Shown: in pieces, positions 24,811 to 33,165 of the stretch | Position numbering within the stretch: the stretch's first letter is position 1 | How the letters are laid out: each line of letters begins with the position of its first letter | Assembly: GCA_017453335.1 (NCBI GenBank) | Contig: JAFTKI010000082.1 | Span: 1-40,334, forward strand | Origin: Clostridia bacterium | Lineage (GTDB): Bacteria > Bacillota_A > Clostridia > Oscillospirales > CAG-272 | Direction of reading: 5' to 3' | DNA: 40,334 nucleotides | Notes under the pieces: generated by a model | What the model saw: only the letters and a program-made list of their open reading frames with translations | What the model was told of the DNA's origin: nothing | Database searches by the model: none | Made by a program: the position numbers and the translations under genes

Positions 24811-25628
24811 ATATTCCAAAAACAGAAATGAGAAATCCTGCAAGCATGCAAATGGACAAAATGAGCTCCGAGGAGATGGCAAGACTTGTTATCACGGCGA
24901 ATTATGAGGCTGTAAAGGCTTGCGAAAATGCCGCGGAACAAATCGCGCGGGCTGTAGATGCAATTACCCTTGCTTTTGAGAACGGCAAACGGCTGTTCTA
25001 CGTCGGTGCCGGAACCTCTGGCAGACTTGGTGTTTTGGATGCCGCGGAATGTCCCCCCACATTTGGCGTGCCGTACGATATGGTAAACGGCATTATCGCG
25101 GGCGGAAACGAAAGAATGTTCCGCGCGGGAGAGAACGCAGAGGACAGTTATGAGCAAGGCTATGAGATAATCAAGGCTCACGGCGTAACTTCGGGTGACG
25201 TTGTGGTGGGCATATCCGCCGCTGGAAACGCTGCCTACGTGGTCGGTGCGCTGGAATCCGCAAAGGAGCTTGGCTGTATCACGGTGGGGCTTTCCTGCAA
25301 TCCCGATACGAAAATACTGAAAGCGGCTGACATCCCGATCTTTACCGACACGGGCGCGGAGGTTCTGACCGGCTCCACCCGCTTGAAGGCAGGAACAGCA
25401 CAGAAGATCGTACTCAACACACTCTCCACCTGCGCCATGGCAAAAACGGGAAAGGTCTATGAAAATATGATGATTAACCTTGCACCGTCGAATGAAAAGC
25501 TTGAGCGGCGTGTGATCCGCATTGTGAGCGAGATTCTGTCCTGCCATGAAGAAAAAGCTGTGGAATTACTTGCCGAAAACGATTGGAATATAAGAAAAGC
25601 TGTGGAAGCTTTTCGTAACAAGAAGTAA
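24807..25628 (+). CDS. murQ: N-acetylmuramic acid 6-phosphate etherase
   Basis: MurQ cleaves the lactyl ether of MurNAc-6-phosphate to GlcNAc-6-phosphate and D-lactate in cell-wall recycling. The 273-aa product has the N-terminal TEMRNPASMQMDKMS motif, the SIS-domain phosphate loop VGAGTSGRLGVLDAAECPPT (66-85) with catalytic Glu81, the second catalytic Glu112 in ENAEDS and the signature EVLTGSTRLKAGTAQK. It is somewhat shorter than the about 298-aa E. coli enzyme, mainly at the C-terminus, where a helical UBA-like tail remains (EKAVELLAENDWNIRKAVEA). It overlaps the kinase stop (ATGA), giving tight coupling of the two steps. Confidence 0.95.
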   Translation: MNIPKTEMRNPASMQMDKMSSEEMARLVITANYEAVKACENAAEQIARAVDAITLAFENGKRLFYVGAGTSGRLGVLDAAECPPTFGVPYDMVNGIIAGGNERMFRAGENAEDSYEQGYEIIKAHGVTSGDVVVGISAAGNAAYVVGALESAKELGCITVGLSCNPDTKILKAADIPIFTDTGAEVLTGSTRLKAGTAQKIVLNTLSTCAMAKTGKVYENMMINLAPSNEKLERRVIRIVSEILSCHEEKAVELLAENDWNIRKAVEAFRNKK

Positions 25629-25642
25629 GGAGCGCAGAACAA

Positions 25643-26545
25643 ATGAAAGTGAGAAATATTGAAGGCAAGGATATATGCCGCATCGTTGATCTTTGGAACG
25701 AGACTCTGCCGCATGAAGCAATAGACAAACAGCAGTTCGTGCGTAAGCTGTTGTTAGATCCCAATTTTTCCGAAAAAGGCTTCTTTATTGTTGAAGAGGG
25801 CGGAAGTATTCTCGGCTTTATAAACTGTCCTTTGAATAAGGATCTCCCTACCGGTTTCATTTCCATATTGGCGGTCTGCGATAAAATCCGATTTACGGAA
25901 GTTGGAGATCTGCTTTTAAATAGCGCTGAAAAATATTTTATTGAGAACGGAAAAAGCAATATAAGCACGGGATATAACTTTACGCAAGGAGTTGATACCG
26001 TGCTCTGCCCCGAATACGTAGATCTGTATCGGGCGCATGGTTACACCGAAAAGGAATCCTTTAAGAGATTTCGCGATCTTTCTAAATACGTCTATCCCGA
26101 AAAATGCAAGGAACGGAAGAAAGCGTTGGCAAGCGAAGGCATCTACGTAGGCGAGCTACGCGACGAATATATCCTTCCCTTAATAAACACCGAGCATCCC
26201 TTTACCCGACCCGCATGGATAGCCGAATTCGCCAAGTGTCTGATGGATATGGATTACGGACGGATAAGAATCGCGGCAAAGGACGGTGAGATCGTTGGAT
26301 GCTGTGTTTTCGGGCAGCCCGACGGTTCACCCGAACGCTTTGGACCTTTCGGTGTCAACGATGCCATGCAGGGGAAAGGAATCGGTACCGTTTTGCTCAA
26401 TGATTGCTTCTATGAGATGAAAAAGCGGGGATTGCAGTGCGTTTGGTCACAATGGACGCCCGGGCAAGGTGCCGCCAACGCCCTCTACGAGCGGTACGGA
26501 TTTGAAAAGCGAAATTCCTACTATTTGTTCAGAAAAGAACTTTGA
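25643..26545 (+). CDS. Two-domain GNAT-family acetyltransferase
   Basis: This 300-aa cytoplasmic protein has two GNAT-like halves. The N-terminal half (about 1-145) keeps the fold (GGSILGFINCPLNK, ISILAVCDKIRFTEVG) but lacks a clear acetyl-CoA loop. The C-terminal half (about 168-300) has the full motif A with DAMQGKGIGTVLL (Q243-G248) and motif B AANALYERYGFEKR. It lies 14 bp after murQ in the same operon. An amino sugar or muropeptide amine could be its substrate given the neighbours, but this is inference. KEERCGCAG-type binding sites are absent; the ribosome binding site is AAGGAG. Confidence 0.8.
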   Translation: MKVRNIEGKDICRIVDLWNETLPHEAIDKQQFVRKLLLDPNFSEKGFFIVEEGGSILGFINCPLNKDLPTGFISILAVCDKIRFTEVGDLLLNSAEKYFIENGKSNISTGYNFTQGVDTVLCPEYVDLYRAHGYTEKESFKRFRDLSKYVYPEKCKERKKALASEGIYVGELRDEYILPLINTEHPFTRPAWIAEFAKCLMDMDYGRIRIAAKDGEIVGCCVFGQPDGSPERFGPFGVNDAMQGKGIGTVLLNDCFYEMKKRGLQCVWSQWTPGQGAANALYERYGFEKRNSYYLFRKEL

Positions 26546-26589
26546 AGCATAAAAATAAACCTTCCCGATTTTTGAAAGGATAGAAAATT

Positions 26590-28329
26590 ATGAGTAAATA
26601 TTGTATTGCCAATCACGGAGAAAGCATATTTCATATCGTCAATCATCAATACTCCGACGAAACCGTTCGATATGCCGCTTCAGAGCTGCAAAAGTATTTG
26701 TTGAAGGCTACAAACACCGCTATTCCCTATTTCTCCGACCGCTGTCCCATGCGCGGTCCCGAAATAAGAATAGGAGCCAATGTCAGAGGAGAGACCTGCG
26801 TAGAAAGTGATCTGCGTGAGGACGGATTTTGCATCCGCGCCGCAGGAGAGCACATTACGATCACGGCAAGCACTTCAAGAGGCGTGCTTTACGGTGTTTA
26901 CCGCTTTCTGGAGATATTTTGTAATTACCGCTGCTTTACAAAATCGGTAGAAAGGATAGATACATTTGACACGCTTGAAATCGAATTGGACGAAATAGTG
27001 GAAGAGCCCGCCTTCGAATGCCGCGATGCCTATTTCCGAGATGCGTTTGACGGAGATTTTGCGGTGAAAAACCATTTAAACGCAAGCCTCTGCGACCTTT
27101 CGGTAGCCAAGGGCGGGAGAATAAAATGGTTCAATTTTCACCATTCATTCAGAGATCTTATTCAGGAGGAGCTTTATTTTGATGAGCATCCGGAGTATTT
27201 TTCGGAGATTGACGGACAGCGTGTAAAAAACAGCCAGCCCTGTCTCACCAATCATGAGGTGCTGAAGATTGCCGAAGCCTCTCTCAGGGAATGGATCGTA
27301 AACAATCCCGAGTGCAAAGTTTTCTCCGTGGCGCAAAACGATAACCGAAATCGATGCAGATGTAAGAACTGTATGGCGGTGGAGAAGGAGGAAGGAAGCC
27401 CCGCAGGACCTATCATTCGCTTTGTCAACAAGCTTGCAGACAAAATAAAGGATGAATATCCTCACGTCCTTTTGCACACCTTCGCTTATCAGTATTCCCT
27501 TCCCGCGCCGAAAAAGGCGGTAGCACGTGATAACGTAATCGTCAGACTATGCTCCATTTCCTGCCGTTTTGACACGCCCTTTGAGGTGCTTGCGTCAAAG
27601 GATCCTCAGGGTGCCGAAGCAATCTTTGTGAACGCTCTCAAGGATTGGAAGGATCATGCGTCAAAGCTTTACGTATGGGATTACGCAGTAAACTTCCGCA
27701 ATTATTTTCAACCCTTTATCCATTTTCACACTTTGGCGGAAAATATACGGTTCTTTCAGCGCATAGGAGTACGCGGTATGCTTCAGCAGGGTAATTTCGC
27801 TTACGGTGGCGGATCGGCATTTGACGGTCTTAAAGCATATCTTATCAGCCGCCTGCTCTGGAATCCCCAGGTCGATATCGATGATGAGACAGATAGATTT
27901 TTGGTGGGAGTGTACGGAAAAGAATCTGCTGTTTACATAAAAAAATATCTTTCAACAATGGAATCAGCCTGCTGCGGCAATCCTCTGTCCATTTATCAGT
28001 TTCCCGATGCGGAATATATCACCGATGAATTAGTGGCAGAGGCAGATAAGCTGTTCAAAAAGGCAATAGAAGCGGCAGGGAACGATGCCTGTCGGGAGAG
28101 ATTGGAGCGTGAATATCTCTCTGTACGTTTCCTGAAGCTGACAAGGTCGGATCTGAATGAGGAGAACAGAGATATTCTCATAGACGACTTGTTTGAAGAT
28201 ATCAAGCATTTTGGAATTACTGAAATAAGAGAGCGAGTATCTCTTTCAGTTTCTAAGAGATGCATGAAAAACCACCGTTACGTAAAGGACCGCTCGGAGG
28301 AATACAAGCTTTATTATATCATGCAATAA
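26590..28329 (+). CDS. DUF4838-domain glycoside-hydrolase-like protein, cytoplasmic
   Basis: This 579-aa protein has an N-terminal alpha/beta domain (about 10-120) like the first domain of GH20/GH67 enzymes (RYAASELQKYLLKATN, GVLYGVYRFLEIF). A DUF4838 barrel-like domain follows (about 180-450) with FHHSFRDLI, SVAQNDNRNRCRCKNCMAVE (in two parts), LLHTFAYQYSLPAP and KLYVWDYAVNFRNYFQPF. There is no signal peptide, which is notable since many DUF4838 proteins are secreted. It closes the kinase-murQ-GNAT operon (AAAGGA site). Acting on an intracellular GlcNAc- or MurNAc-containing glycan is a reasonable hypothesis. The catalytic residues are unknown. Confidence 0.8.
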   Translation: MSKYCIANHGESIFHIVNHQYSDETVRYAASELQKYLLKATNTAIPYFSDRCPMRGPEIRIGANVRGETCVESDLREDGFCIRAAGEHITITASTSRGVLYGVYRFLEIFCNYRCFTKSVERIDTFDTLEIELDEIVEEPAFECRDAYFRDAFDGDFAVKNHLNASLCDLSVAKGGRIKWFNFHHSFRDLIQEELYFDEHPEYFSEIDGQRVKNSQPCLTNHEVLKIAEASLREWIVNNPECKVFSVAQNDNRNRCRCKNCMAVEKEEGSPAGPIIRFVNKLADKIKDEYPHVLLHTFAYQYSLPAPKKAVARDNVIVRLCSISCRFDTPFEVLASKDPQGAEAIFVNALKDWKDHASKLYVWDYAVNFRNYFQPFIHFHTLAENIRFFQRIGVRGMLQQGNFAYGGGSAFDGLKAYLISRLLWNPQVDIDDETDRFLVGVYGKESAVYIKKYLSTMESACCGNPLSIYQFPDAEYITDELVAEADKLFKKAIEAAGNDACRERLEREYLSVRFLKLTRSDLNEENRDILIDDLFEDIKHFGITEIRERVSLSVSKRCMKNHRYVKDRSEEYKLYYIMQ

Positions 28330-28372
28330 AATCAAGGAAGAATCTAATGCCGGAAAGTAAAGTTGAAACAAA

Positions 28373-28490
28373 ATGCAGGAATCCTTTGTTTGCACCACAA
28401 GGCTTTTCAACCTCGAAACTTACTCAAAACATCACGATGAGTTTCGCCACGCAAAGATCCTTCAAGAGGCTCTTGGATAAATACTTTTGA
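28373..28490 (+). pseudogene. Decayed 3' end of a second rubrerythrin gene
   Basis: Reading from 28373, the frame gives ...ETYSKHHDEFRHAKILQEAL and then stops at 28478-28480. Removing one G at 28475-28476 restores ...EALDKYF followed by TGA at 28488-28490. This aligns without gaps to the C-terminus of the intact rubrerythrin ([17 protein letters not shown]), including the di-iron ligand motif DExRH. Only the last about 35 residues are recognisable and the upstream part is missing. It is followed directly by an exact copy of the rubrerythrin terminator region. Confidence 0.7.
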
Positions 28491-28491
28491 A

Positions 28492-28534
28492 AATAATTGA
28501 ATCCATTTTGGGAGTGAATTTCGGTTCACTCCCC
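28492..28534 (+). repeat. 43-bp direct repeat, right copy
   Basis: This is identical to 23491-23533, again starting right at a rubrerythrin-like stop codon. With the left copy it brackets the four-gene cassette 23668-28329. Outside the repeat the two copies diverge at once on both sides. Confidence 0.95.
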
Positions 28535-28538
28535 TTTT
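28510..28538 (+). terminator. Rho-independent terminator, second copy
   Basis: The stem GGGAGTGAA / TTCACTCCC is the same as at 23509. Here the T-run is shorter (TTTTATATT). It would end the cassette transcript. Confidence 0.8.
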
Positions 28539-28639
28539 ATATTAGAGTAACGAAGATATACAACAGTGTAATTCAGTACTTCATATTGATCAAAAAGCAA
28601 CATAAAAACAATCCAACGGCTCAAATTTTACAAATTCTC

Positions 28640-28668
28640 TTGACACATTTGGAAAAAAGTGATAAAAT
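28640..28668 (+). promoter_or_regulatory. Sigma-A promoter for the amino-acid permease
   Basis: TTGACA (28640-28645), a 17-bp spacer, TAAAAT (28663-28668), 40 bp before the start codon. Apart from the rubrerythrin remnant and terminator, nothing else was recognised in 28330-28708. Confidence 0.8.
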
Positions 28669-28708
28669 AATTAGACATCAATTTGAAAAAAATCGGAAAG
28701 AGGCAAAC

Positions 28709-30043
28709 ATGGAAAACAAAAGAACGTTAAAGAAAAACATGGGCGTTTTCACGGCGGTATCGATCGTTGTGGGAAGCGTGATCGGCGCGGGCGTCTTTTT
28801 TAAGCCTTACGCCATTTACAATGCCACAGGCGGTGCGCCCGGCATGGGTATGCTCGCGTGGATCATCGGCGGTATTGCCAGTATTTTAGCCGCACTGACC
28901 TTTGCGGAAATTGCGGTGTTGATCCCCAAAACGGGCGGTATGGTTGCATATCTCGAAGAAGCCTACGGTAAAAAGGTCGGTTTCCTTTCGGGATGGATGC
29001 AAACGGTCATCTTCTATCCCGCTTTCGTGGCAAGCTACGGAGTAACGGTAGCAAACGAGCTGGGCGCGGGACTTGGCGGACAGTACAAATTCCTGATTGC
29101 CGTGGCGGTCATCCTGTTCCTTGTGATATTCAATATTGCAGGAAGCAAAACGGCATCAAGAGTCCAGATCGTATTCACGGTGTGCAAGCTGGTTCCCTTG
29201 TTTATTCTGATGATCTTCGGATTTATTCTCGGTTCGGGCGACAACAGTGTCTTCACTCCCATGGTCGGTGCAGACAAGAGTGCGGGCGGTGTGCTTGGTT
29301 CTACCCTTTTGGCAGTTCTGTTTGCTTTTGAAGGTTGGACAAACGTGGGCGCAATTGCCGGCGAAATGAAGAATCCCGGCCGTGATCTGCCGCGCGCGAT
29401 CATTGGCGGTGTGTCTATCATTATGTTCGTCTATTTCATCATCAATATCGCTTATTTGTGGGTAATGCCCGCAAACGAGTTGATGATGCTTGAGTCTCCC
29501 GCAAGTGCTGTGGCAGTCAAGATGTTCGGCTCGGTTGGAGGTACTCTGATCAAATGCGGTATTCTCATCAGTGTGATCGGAGCTGCAAACGGATTTTTGC
29601 TGTCGGGCTCCCGTGTTTGCTATCAGCTTGCCGAAAACAAAACACTTCCCTGTAGCGGCGCGCTTTCTTCTTTGAATTCCAAATGCGTTCCCGCAAACTC
29701 CATCATTCTGGTCGGTATTCTCGGTGTGCTTTACTGCATCGGCGGAACCTTTGATATGCTGACGAACCTTGCTGTTTTCTCCTGCTGGATCTTCTATACG
29801 CTCACCTTCGTTGCCGTGATCATCATGAGAAAAAAACGCCCCGACGCCGAAAGAAAATACAAGGTACCGCTTTACCCCGTAGTACCGATCCTCGCAATTA
29901 TCAGCGGTGCATACGTTATTTTCAGCCAGCTCTTTTTGTCGGGCAAAGACGCCTGCATCCTTTCCTTCCTCAGCATCGGAGTGACCTTGCTTGGTTTGCC
30001 TGTTTATTTGATCGTTCAAAAAATCAATCAAAAGAAAAACTGA
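28709..30043 (+). CDS. APC-family amino-acid permease or exchanger
   Basis: This 444-aa integral membrane transporter has about 12 hydrophobic helices. The first helix carries the family signature GSVIGAGVFFKPYAIYNATG (in two adjoining parts), whose G-x-G unwound region binds the amino-acid backbone. Length and sequence resemble the LAT-like group that includes SteT Ser/Thr exchanger. Substrate is not assignable. The start ATG 28709 follows GGAAAGAGG. The open frame back to 28487 contains the terminator and promoter and is not coding. Confidence 0.9.
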   Translation: MENKRTLKKNMGVFTAVSIVVGSVIGAGVFFKPYAIYNATGGAPGMGMLAWIIGGIASILAALTFAEIAVLIPKTGGMVAYLEEAYGKKVGFLSGWMQTVIFYPAFVASYGVTVANELGAGLGGQYKFLIAVAVILFLVIFNIAGSKTASRVQIVFTVCKLVPLFILMIFGFILGSGDNSVFTPMVGADKSAGGVLGSTLLAVLFAFEGWTNVGAIAGEMKNPGRDLPRAIIGGVSIIMFVYFIINIAYLWVMPANELMMLESPASAVAVKMFGSVGGTLIKCGILISVIGAANGFLLSGSRVCYQLAENKTLPCSGALSSLNSKCVPANSIILVGILGVLYCIGGTFDMLTNLAVFSCWIFYTLTFVAVIIMRKKRPDAERKYKVPLYPVVPILAIISGAYVIFSQLFLSGKDACILSFLSIGVTLLGLPVYLIVQKINQKKN

Positions 30044-30054
30044 TATCAATATAC

Positions 30055-30088
30055 GAAGAGCGACCGCAAGGTCGCTCTTCTCTTTTTG
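30055..30088 (+). terminator. Bidirectional terminator with GNRA-tetraloop core
   Basis: The 11-bp stem GAAGAGCGACC / GGTCGCTCTTC has a GCAA loop and is followed by TCTTTTTG. It lies between the converging permease and AraC genes. The core recurs at 34119 and 36318. Confidence 0.88.
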
Positions 30089-30150
30089 CGTTGTTTGGGG
30101 TCAGAACACGATTAGAGTGTGGAAGCTTCGTGGAGCTTTTTCTGTAAAAA

Positions 30151-30945
30151 TTATTCATTTCGGTACAGCGAGCGGTATTCTTTCGGGGATGTTCCGAAAT
30201 GCTTTTTAAATAATTTGCTGAAATATAACGGATCATGGATTCCAACCGCGCGGGCAATTTCACTAATGGCAGAATCCGATTCTACCATGATATCGGCGGC
30301 CAAAGACAAGCGGTAGTGATTAAGATAGGCGATGGGAGAGCATCCCATATATCTCTTGAAAACAGCATAAAAATTGGATTCCGACATATTTGAGTTTTTT
30401 GATAATTCATGGACGGTTATCGCTTGCGTAAAATTTTTTGTGATATACTCAACCGCATTTTGCACGCCTTGGTTCATCTTGCTCTGCGAACGCTTTGACA
30501 ATCGCAAAAGTAACCCGATCATTTTATAGCAACAGCTACGGTTTTCCCAAAAATCGTCTGTTGAAAACAACGCCTCAAACAAGCCGTTCATTTCTTTTTT
30601 GACGGGTTCGTCCAAAGTCGTGGGAAACTCATACAGCGAGTCCAGCTTATACGTTTTATTGATCTCTACGTCAATAAAAATCCAGCGGCATACCATTCTG
30701 CCGCTTGTTTGATTGATATGATGCACGATGGTCTGTTGAACACCCGCAGGAGCAACAAAAAAGCCACCGTCCCCCGTCTGTTGCATCTCTCCGTTTCCAA
30801 GCGTAATATCATAGCTTCCCTCTATCGATTGTACAATGGAAAGAAATGGAAGAACCTTCACATGCTTGACATTTTCGGCAGAGCCTGAATTCAAGCTGCC
30901 TTTTTTGAAATATTTTATTTCCGCTTTTTTGATCTCCAAATCCAT
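30151..30945 (-). CDS. AraC-family transcriptional regulator
   Basis: This 264-aa regulator has an N-terminal cupin-like sensing domain (about 1-150, with GDGGFFVAPAGVQQTI) and a C-terminal double helix-turn-helix (about 165-264): ITVHELSKNSNMSESNFYAVFKRYMGCSP and the signature AVGIHDPLYFSKLFKKHFGTSPKEYR, each read in parts. It diverges from the glycyl-radical enzyme gene, which is its likely target. The start is uncertain. ATG 30945 lies only 5-6 nt after the predicted transcript start, and the track frame extending to 31062 crosses the promoter. Confidence 0.88.
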   Translation of the reverse strand: MDLEIKKAEIKYFKKGSLNSGSAENVKHVKVLPFLSIVQSIEGSYDITLGNGEMQQTGDGGFFVAPAGVQQTIVHHINQTSGRMVCRWIFIDVEINKTYKLDSLYEFPTTLDEPVKKEMNGLFEALFSTDDFWENRSCCYKMIGLLLRLSKRSQSKMNQGVQNAVEYITKNFTQAITVHELSKNSNMSESNFYAVFKRYMGCSPIAYLNHYRLSLAADIMVESDSAISEIARAVGIHDPLYFSKLFKKHFGTSPKEYRSLYRNE

Positions 30946-30957
30946 CACCTCAATAGT

Positions 30958-30986
30958 ATTATACATGTTTTTAATAGGATTGTCAA
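30958..30986 (-). promoter_or_regulatory. Consensus sigma-A promoter for the AraC gene
   Basis: On the minus strand TTGACA (30986-30981), a 17-bp spacer, TATAAT (30963-30958). The transcript would begin around GAGGTG directly before ATG 30945, so it would be nearly leaderless. Confidence 0.75.
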
Positions 30987-31015
30987 TTGATTTCAATATT
31001 TTTATATTATATAAT
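30987..31015 (+). promoter_or_regulatory. Promoter for the glycyl-radical enzyme operon
   Basis: TTGATT (30987-30992), a 17-bp spacer, TATAAT (31010-31015). Its -35 box directly abuts the -35 box of the divergent AraC promoter (30981-30986). Confidence 0.75.
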
Positions 31016-31044
31016 AGTGGTGTCTTAAGGATGGAGGTAACGGT

Positions 31045-33165
31045 ATGGAGTTTTATACGCAAAACGGTAAGGTGCGTCCGATACGATTGTCGGAAGCGAC
31101 ACGCAAATTTGCCTGTGATTCATTGAACAGAAAATACGGTCTCGACACCTTGAGGGTAATGAGTATAGCGCTGGATGACGTGGAGGACTTTGAAACCTAT
31201 TCGGAATTGGAAAAATATGATATCGCCATTGAGAGAATTGCAAAAAACGCTCCGATCAGAATTTGTGACGGGGAGAAGCTGAGCGGTGCGGCAACACTTG
31301 GAAACGCGATTCGACACTCTGTCCCTGTAAACTACCATGGAAAAACCATTTTTAGCGGTGTCAGTCATCTGACCTTGGATTTTGAAAGCGTGCTGAAATA
31401 CGGCGTAAACCAAGTGGAGGAAGAAGCAAAAGCCGCATTTGAGCGTTATAAGGGAACGGAAAAGCAGGAATTTTCAAAAAGCTGTCTGAATTGCATCCGG
31501 GCGATGCGAACCTGGCGGGATCGCTATTTGAAGGAACTCGAGGATAAACCCGAATATCGGGCAAACTATGAAAACCTGAAGAACGTACCGTTCAAGCCTG
31601 CGCAAAATTTTTACGAAGCCGTTCAAAGCCTTTGGTTTACATTTGCCTTTGTTCGTCTTTGCGGAAACTGGCCAGGGATCGGGAGAATCGATGTACTGTT
31701 GGGAGAGTATTTGAAAAAGGACTTGAACAACGGCACGCTCACTTTGGATGAGGCGCGTGAGATCCTTGCGCACTTTTTCATCAAGGGATGTGAATGGATC
31801 AACGGAACATATATAGGTAGCGGGGACGCTCAGCATTATCAAAATATACTGCTTTCCGGTATCGATAAGGACGGAAAGGATGTCACAAACGAGGTGACTT
31901 ACCTTGTTCTGGACATTCTGGAGGAAACCGGAATCAGCGATTTTCCTACCAGCGTTCGCATCAACAAAAACACCGATGAGGCTCTTTTGCGCCGCGTGGC
32001 GGAGGTTATGCGATATGGAGGCGGTACGCTCGCCGTATACAACGAGGAGCTTGTCATAGACGCACTTACCAAATACGGTTATGACGTACGCGAGGCGAGA
32101 ACCTTTGCGAATGACGGTTGTTGGGAGGTACAAATACCCGGAAAAACCTATTTTTCCTACTCGCCCTTTGATGCCTTACAAATTCTTCAAAAAGACACGC
32201 TGAAATCGTATAAAGAAAAGCTTGACTTTTCATGCTTTGATCAACTGTATTCCGCCTTTCTCAGCGATCTTCGCAAAAAGATTGCGGAAATTCATGAGAA
32301 TTATACGAAGCATTGGCGTTGGACAGGCAATGCCTGGAGCAAAGCCACGCAAAAACCGTGTACTGTTGTTTCGCTCTTCGAGGATGGCTGTGTGAAAGCA
32401 GGATCATCCTATCTCAACGGCGGTCCGATCTATCACATCATATCCCCTCATATCGGCGGGCTTGCCGACGTTGTAAACAGTCTTTATGCGATAAAAAAGC
32501 TTGTTTACAACGAAAAAAGAATGACGCTCTCACAGCTTTTGCAAATTCTGAAAAATAACTGGAAGGGAGAAGAGGCACTCCGCCAATATGCGCTGAACAA
32601 ATATATTTATTACGGGAACGATAATGACGAGGTTGACGGGATCGCAGCGCGCTTACTCTCGGATTTTGCGGATATATGCCTCTCCTTTGACAAGAAGAGC
32701 ATCTACGGCGTGATTTCGGGAGTCAGCACCTTCGGCCGTCAGCTTGAGTGGGCGCCCAGTCGTCTTGCCGCTCCACACGGAAGAAAACAGGGCGAGGTGC
32801 TTGCCGCCAACTGCTCCCCTACTCCCGGAAGCGATAAGGAGGGCGCGACCGCGATGATCCGTTCCTATTGCAAGGCGGATCTTTCAAAAATCACTTGCGG
32901 CGCGGCGCTGGATCTCAAGATTCTGCCGTCCTGCGTAGAGGGCAAGGATGGCTTACAGGCTCTTATGGCGTTAATCAAAGGCTTTGTATCGCTTGGCGGC
33001 TTCTTTATGCAACCCGATGTTGTTGACGCTTCGCTTCTGCGAGAGGCACAAGAGCACCCCGAAAATTATCAGACGCTGTCTGTACGCGTTTCAGGCTGGA
33101 ATGCGCGATTTGTTACTCTGAACAAAGAATGGCAGGATATGGTGATAGAGCAAAATGAACACTGA
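31045..33165 (+). CDS. Glycyl-radical enzyme (PFL/dehydratase superfamily), substrate unknown
   Basis: This 706-aa enzyme belongs to the pyruvate-formate-lyase-like superfamily. The C-terminal glycyl-radical motif is RVSGW with radical Gly684, followed by NARFVTLN. The active-site loop is NDGCWE with thiyl Cys359 and Glu361, the GCxE pattern used by dehydratases and lyases such as choline trimethylamine-lyase and glycerol dehydratase, and unlike the Cys-Cys pair of true PFL. At 706 aa it is shorter than most members (about 750-850). It follows GGAGG 8 nt upstream, and its stop overlaps the activase gene by 11 bp. The family is firm. The substrate is not known. Confidence 0.9.
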   Translation: MEFYTQNGKVRPIRLSEATRKFACDSLNRKYGLDTLRVMSIALDDVEDFETYSELEKYDIAIERIAKNAPIRICDGEKLSGAATLGNAIRHSVPVNYHGKTIFSGVSHLTLDFESVLKYGVNQVEEEAKAAFERYKGTEKQEFSKSCLNCIRAMRTWRDRYLKELEDKPEYRANYENLKNVPFKPAQNFYEAVQSLWFTFAFVRLCGNWPGIGRIDVLLGEYLKKDLNNGTLTLDEAREILAHFFIKGCEWINGTYIGSGDAQHYQNILLSGIDKDGKDVTNEVTYLVLDILEETGISDFPTSVRINKNTDEALLRRVAEVMRYGGGTLAVYNEELVIDALTKYGYDVREARTFANDGCWEVQIPGKTYFSYSPFDALQILQKDTLKSYKEKLDFSCFDQLYSAFLSDLRKKIAEIHENYTKHWRWTGNAWSKATQKPCTVVSLFEDGCVKAGSSYLNGGPIYHIISPHIGGLADVVNSLYAIKKLVYNEKRMTLSQLLQILKNNWKGEEALRQYALNKYIYYGNDNDEVDGIAARLLSDFADICLSFDKKSIYGVISGVSTFGRQLEWAPSRLAAPHGRKQGEVLAANCSPTPGSDKEGATAMIRSYCKADLSKITCGAALDLKILPSCVEGKDGLQALMALIKGFVSLGGFFMQPDVVDASLLREAQEHPENYQTLSVRVSGWNARFVTLNKEWQDMVIEQNEH

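Noticed and set aside
23491..28534. Cassette as a full integrative element with att sites
   Set aside because: The direct repeats invite this view, but there is no integrase, excisionase or transfer gene inside. I report the repeats without calling an integrative element.
28487..28708. N-terminal 74 aa of the long permease frame
   Set aside because: This stretch contains the terminator copy and a TTGACA-17-TAAAAT promoter. The permease starts at 28709 behind GGAAAGAGG.
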